DNA of 21,684 nucleotides from a virus: positions 1-21,684 of IMG/VR virus record IMGVR_UViG_3300007512_000228; one strand, given 5' to 3'. Positions 18,773 to 21,684 of this stretch are shown one piece after another. Below the pieces are notes generated by a model. The model worked only from the letters and a program-made list of their open reading frames with translations. It was not told the DNA's origin and did no database searches. Position 1 is the stretch's first letter, and every line of letters begins with the position of its first letter. A program made the translations under genes and the position numbers.

Positions 18773-20376
18773 TAGCTATGCGTGTACGATCCGCGACGTC
18801 CGTAATCGTTTACGTCAAACTCGATGCCGTGCAGCTTCCAATCCGTGTTTGAATCGGACTCGATGCGTACTCCGTAATAACGCCCCGTAACACGACACGG
18901 CACCTTTGACTGCTCATCTGGATTAAAGGTGTACGGACCTTCCCAGGTTACGCCCTCCTCGGTGTTCATTTGTGCGCCGACGTAAACATTAACTGTGTTT
19001 GCGCCGCTTACTTCCATCTTGGGAAAAACGGCTTTTACGTGTTTGATTGCCGATTGATCTGGAGCTCCCTGCGAATTGATACTTAACCCGGTGCGTTCTA
19101 TATAAGACGTCATATTTGTGCCGTCTTTGGTATTTCCGTAATCATCGCGGTACAGCTTGGTGTTACCTGGATCAACCATCACGAGATTTTTGAGAACCGA
19201 GTCATAGGACCGCGTTCCCCAGGTGCTTGAAGCGGTGTCCCAGGTATCCGTAATTGTCGCCCAGGTGCGTCCACCCGTAATCTCTGCGATGCCATAGGCG
19301 ATGTGGCTTACATCGGGGAGATCGCGCAAAGAAAAAGAATTGTTATGCCAATTCCAGATTATTGCCTTATCGGGATAGGTTGACCCGATCGATGGAAAAC
19401 AAGCCAGCATTTCCTTTCTGGCGTAGTCGGCCGCAACGAATGAACGGTTATAGTTATCTCCGTCGATGTTATCGAACAAGTATCGACGCAGCTTGTTCGG
19501 CAGCAGTGGATGAATGTTTTGACCGTCCATTAGGTACAGATCAGAGTTTCCAAAGAAGAAAATTCCTTTATCAAATTCAGCTGCACAATTTTTCGCGATC
19601 GCACCGATTGTTGGCGACAAGGTGCGGAAGCTGAAAATAAAGGGTGATCCAACGTAAGACATCTGGACGATTGAATCTTCCTTAAAAACAATAAACTGAT
19701 CGCCCAGGGTCATGCCGTCAACAATCTCGCCGGCGCTGCCTTGCGCTAGTTCATATTCACCAGCGTCCTTGTCTGCAGCGGCCTCATTCCAGGAGCTGGG
19801 TACGCTATGAGTCGCTGCCTCATGCGACCATTTCACCAGACGCGGATATTCAGTACCGCTTTCCGTGACGTTCAGCGCAACCAAAAACGTGCGATACGCC
19901 CTTATTATTTTGCACGTTGTACTTGCCGGCCAATTGGTCAGGTCTTGTAGCTTGGTTGCTGTACTCGCAGCTCCCGCAGAAGTCGGCCATTCCTGGGGGT
20001 CATCAATACCATTGTTCAGAATTAACACTCCACCAATTACCGTCGCGCTCCAGTTCTCTGTCGCAGTCGCGGAATAATTGACGTCGCTACCGCCGCTCTG
20101 GCGCGTTATGTTTGTCCAGGAGCTGCCGTCATGGACGTAAACTTTTGCCGTACCGCAAGCAACCCAGAAATATTCACTGCCGCTTGGCAGGGGAGTTAAG
20201 AACAGCGGTGAAATCGGACACGTCGCAAGAATCTCCTGGTAGCCCGTACACTTCTTTATCGCATTATCGAGGACGCGCACATTATTGCCATCGCTCCAGG
20301 CATTGGGCGGCAGCTGGTACGCTGGAATATCTTTGACGATGCCGAGCTCGCCGATATTTTCGATAGGGATTATCAC
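18772..20376 (-). CDS. Putative tail nozzle / stabilisation protein, 534 aa
   Basis: Begins MIIPIENIGELGIVKDIPAY and continues QLPPNAWSDGNNVRVLDNAI, the N-terminal signature I associate with podovirus tail or stabilisation proteins. It contains repeated blades of the type FWVACGTAKVYVHDGSSWTN, FIVFKEDSIVQMSYVGSPFI and IFFFGNSDLYLMDGQNIHPL, consistent with a beta-propeller, followed by a strand-rich C-terminus. Such proteins close the tail tube and bind fibres. It overlaps its neighbours by 4 bp and 1 bp. The general class is well supported; relation to P22 gp10 or T7 gp12 is not proved here. Confidence 0.65.
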   Translation of the reverse strand: MIIPIENIGELGIVKDIPAYQLPPNAWSDGNNVRVLDNAIKKCTGYQEILATCPISPLFLTPLPSGSEYFWVACGTAKVYVHDGSSWTNITRQSGGSDVNYSATATENWSATVIGGVLILNNGIDDPQEWPTSAGAASTATKLQDLTNWPASTTCKIIRAYRTFLVALNVTESGTEYPRLVKWSHEAATHSVPSSWNEAAADKDAGEYELAQGSAGEIVDGMTLGDQFIVFKEDSIVQMSYVGSPFIFSFRTLSPTIGAIAKNCAAEFDKGIFFFGNSDLYLMDGQNIHPLLPNKLRRYLFDNIDGDNYNRSFVAADYARKEMLACFPSIGSTYPDKAIIWNWHNNSFSLRDLPDVSHIAYGIAEITGGRTWATITDTWDTASSTWGTRSYDSVLKNLVMVDPGNTKLYRDDYGNTKDGTNMTSYIERTGLSINSQGAPDQSAIKHVKAVFPKMEVSGANTVNVYVGAQMNTEEGVTWEGPYTFNPDEQSKVPCRVTGRYYGVRIESDSNTDWKLHGIEFDVNDYGRRGSYTHS

Positions 20377-20723
20377 GGAGCAGTCGGCCAGGAGATGCTG
20401 TAGGGGTCGGCTTGCTCAGTAATATCCCGTAACTGCTGACGGTAGACCTCATATTCAGTACGCTTAGCGGCTGGCATCGGCACGTCTGAGTTCATCACCC
20501 AGTCCGACTGCGCTAAACGAAAATTTCTTGAAGCCCTTACCTCGATCCACTGCTCGTCGGTTTCGGCAGCTTTTACCGCTGTCCAAGCAGGACGCTGAGT
20601 AGGATCATTAAAGACTACTCCAGTATCAAATTCTGATTCGTTGTTTACGCTACCGTAAATTGAGAAACCATCATTCGAGGGAGCAATTCTTGCCAGAATA
20701 TTGGAAAGCACCACAGTATTCAT
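20373..20723 (-). CDS. Tail-assembly chaperone (Phage_tail_APC-like), 116 aa
   Basis: The C-terminal part (66-116) carries the family pattern: RASRNFRLAQSDWVMNSDVP, then EYEVYRQQLRDITEQADPYS and ISWPTAP, matching R-x-x-RN-x-x-LA-x-SDW...W-x-x-YRQ-x-LRD-IT-x-x-DP...WP. Such proteins often follow tail-fibre genes and help fibre assembly. The N-terminal 65 residues include an unrelated beta-rich segment. It overlaps the fibre gene by 4 bp and the nozzle gene by 4 bp. Confidence 0.8.
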   Translation of the reverse strand: MNTVVLSNILARIAPSNDGFSIYGSVNNESEFDTGVVFNDPTQRPAWTAVKAAETDEQWIEVRASRNFRLAQSDWVMNSDVPMPAAKRTEYEVYRQQLRDITEQADPYSISWPTAP

Positions 20724-21592
20724 ACTTTCACCTCGTACACTGTCATCACGCCATGCGAAAACGCTGATCCGCCATCATCTGCGTCGTTCACTTTTGAGTA
20801 AATTTTGAATTCATTGTTACCGCTTGTGCCGTCTGGACACTGCGCCGCTGTGACCTTCCACAAATACGACCAGCTATTTTGAAGCTCAACCGTAGAGCAG
20901 CCGCTCGGCACCTGGTCCCGCATGTCAGCAATTTGAATGTTATCGGTTTGACCCGTTATCAGAGTGCCGGTGGAGTTTGCCAGTCGTGCATAGGCATACA
21001 TATTGGAACATCCGAGATCACCCCAAGAGGAGTACATATGGTGTGCGCAATGAATTGAAACATGGAGATTGCTCGTGGCCGATGTTTTGTTGTGCGTGAT
21101 CGACCATCCCGTATCGACGTAGCTCTCGCTTCTGGTAATCGTTGCAGAAGATTGTTCGGTTACTGTTGTTGCGATAATGCGGCCGACATCCGAATCTGTT
21201 GTCCAGCTTAGCGCACCAGCTCCGTTTGTTTTTAGCAGCTGGCCGCTCGTACCATCAGCTGTCGGCAACGTCCATCCAACCGTCGTACTTCCCATGATCT
21301 TGTACGATGTCTCTGGAGACAGCGGCAAGGTCACCCAGGCGCTGTTTGCTTCGTTCCGCAGCTTCAGCACATTCGATGCGGTATCAAACCAGAGCAGTCC
21401 AGCGGCAACACTTGTCGTCGGCGCGGTCGCTTTAACGTGAATGCACTGTACTGCCTGGTCAACGGATGGAAAGCTCGCCAGGATAGTGCTTTTACAGAGA
21501 CGGATATGGTCGTCGCCAAAACTGACAGCATCCCCTGAAGCGGGATTCGATGAATTCAGCCCACTAATGTATGTTGCGCTTTCTAATGCCAT
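20720..21592 (-). CDS. Tail fibre protein, 290 aa
   Basis: The N-terminus (ATYISGLNSSNPASGDAVSF, GDDHIRLCKSTILASFPSVD) is the conserved virion-attachment module of many phage tail fibres. Then GLLWFDTASNVLKLRNEANS-AW, a typical fibre repeat, a linker SGQLLKTNGAGALSWTTDSD, and a Cys/Ser/Thr-rich C-terminal receptor-binding part (150-290). GAGGA lies seven bases before ATG 21592. It is flanked by two tail-assembly chaperone genes. The receptor-binding part shows no family match and is probably the variable, host-range part. Confidence 0.8.
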   Translation of the reverse strand: MALESATYISGLNSSNPASGDAVSFGDDHIRLCKSTILASFPSVDQAVQCIHVKATAPTTSVAAGLLWFDTASNVLKLRNEANSAWVTLPLSPETSYKIMGSTTVGWTLPTADGTSGQLLKTNGAGALSWTTDSDVGRIIATTVTEQSSATITRSESYVDTGWSITHNKTSATSNLHVSIHCAHHMYSSWGDLGCSNMYAYARLANSTGTLITGQTDNIQIADMRDQVPSGCSTVELQNSWSYLWKVTAAQCPDGTSGNNEFKIYSKVNDADDGGSAFSHGVMTVYEVKV

Positions 21593-21595
21593 GTT

Positions 21596-21684
21596 TTAAT
21601 CCTCGGGCCACACCACGTTGTTTACATCTTCTACTGTTCTTAGTCCCTCGGGCAGATCACGCAATGCTTTGCGGTAGTTCCGCA
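21596..21684 (-). CDS. Second tail-assembly chaperone-like protein (C-terminal fragment, partial)
   Basis: The last 29 codons of a gene entering from the right edge: RNYRKALRDLPEGLRTVEDV then NNVVWPED and TAA. The YR-x-ALRDLP...VWP ending is that of Phage_tail_APC-type chaperones, related in pattern to the complete one at 20373-20723. It ends three bases before the fibre ATG, giving that gene its ribosome site (GAGGA). Confidence 0.7.
   Translation of the reverse strand, partial: RNYRKALRDLPEGLRTVEDVNNVVWPED

Overview
This window is a tightly packed piece of a temperate tailed bacteriophage. The late genes look podovirus-like: a putative tail nozzle or stabilisation protein, a tail fibre with small tail-assembly chaperones, and a run of large Ala/Gln-rich proteins of the ejection type. 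Clear Shine-Dalgarno sites (AGGAG), moderately high GC and a putative attachment core ending like a bacterial tRNA-Leu (CCTCGGTACCA) suggest a proteobacterial, probably gammaproteobacterial host. No host housekeeping gene, tRNA gene, rRNA or insertion sequence is visible.

Layout. (1) 1-1119, leftward: early operon with a YdaS/Cro-like repressor, a 46-aa protein, a strong terminator, a stand-alone zinc-binding primase domain and the start of a RepA-like helicase that runs off the left edge. (2) 1120-1200: divergent operator/promoter region. (3) 1201-5859, rightward: a CI/LexA-type S24 repressor, a recombination module (Sak4-like ATPase, DUF669-type SSB-like protein, RecB/Cas4-like PD-(D/E)XK nuclease), several small proteins including one membrane peptide and two short lipoproteins, and an AlpA-type excisionase. 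(4) 5774-8147, leftward: tyrosine integrase, a small HTH protein and three small hypotheticals. (5) 8148-8560: non-coding region with the properties of an intact attP. (6) 8561-10968, leftward: I-Ssp6803I-like PD-(D/E)XK protein, small membrane, lipoprotein and secreted proteins resembling a lysis or host-interaction module, and two tiny proteins that resemble antitoxin N-termini without their DNA-binding domain. (7) 11077-21684, leftward: virion genes, nearly all joined by 1-8 bp overlaps.

How it works together. The CI/Cro pair is the lysis-lysogeny switch. The Cro direction leads to replication genes and the CI direction to recombination and excision genes, as in lambda. Int plus the AlpA protein would act at the 8347-8561 region. 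Phage genes flank that region on both sides (virion/lysis on the right, int on the left), the order expected of free phage DNA or a circularised genome rather than an integrated prophage. Terminase, capsid, portal and endolysin genes are not in the window.

The most interesting items are the HigA-like fragment at 10268-10417 with a possible companion at 10828-10968 and shared 12-bp repeats, the small lipoprotein/membrane cluster in the repressor-direction operon, the attP architecture with four 10-bp phased repeats, and the terminator placed directly in front of the primase gene.
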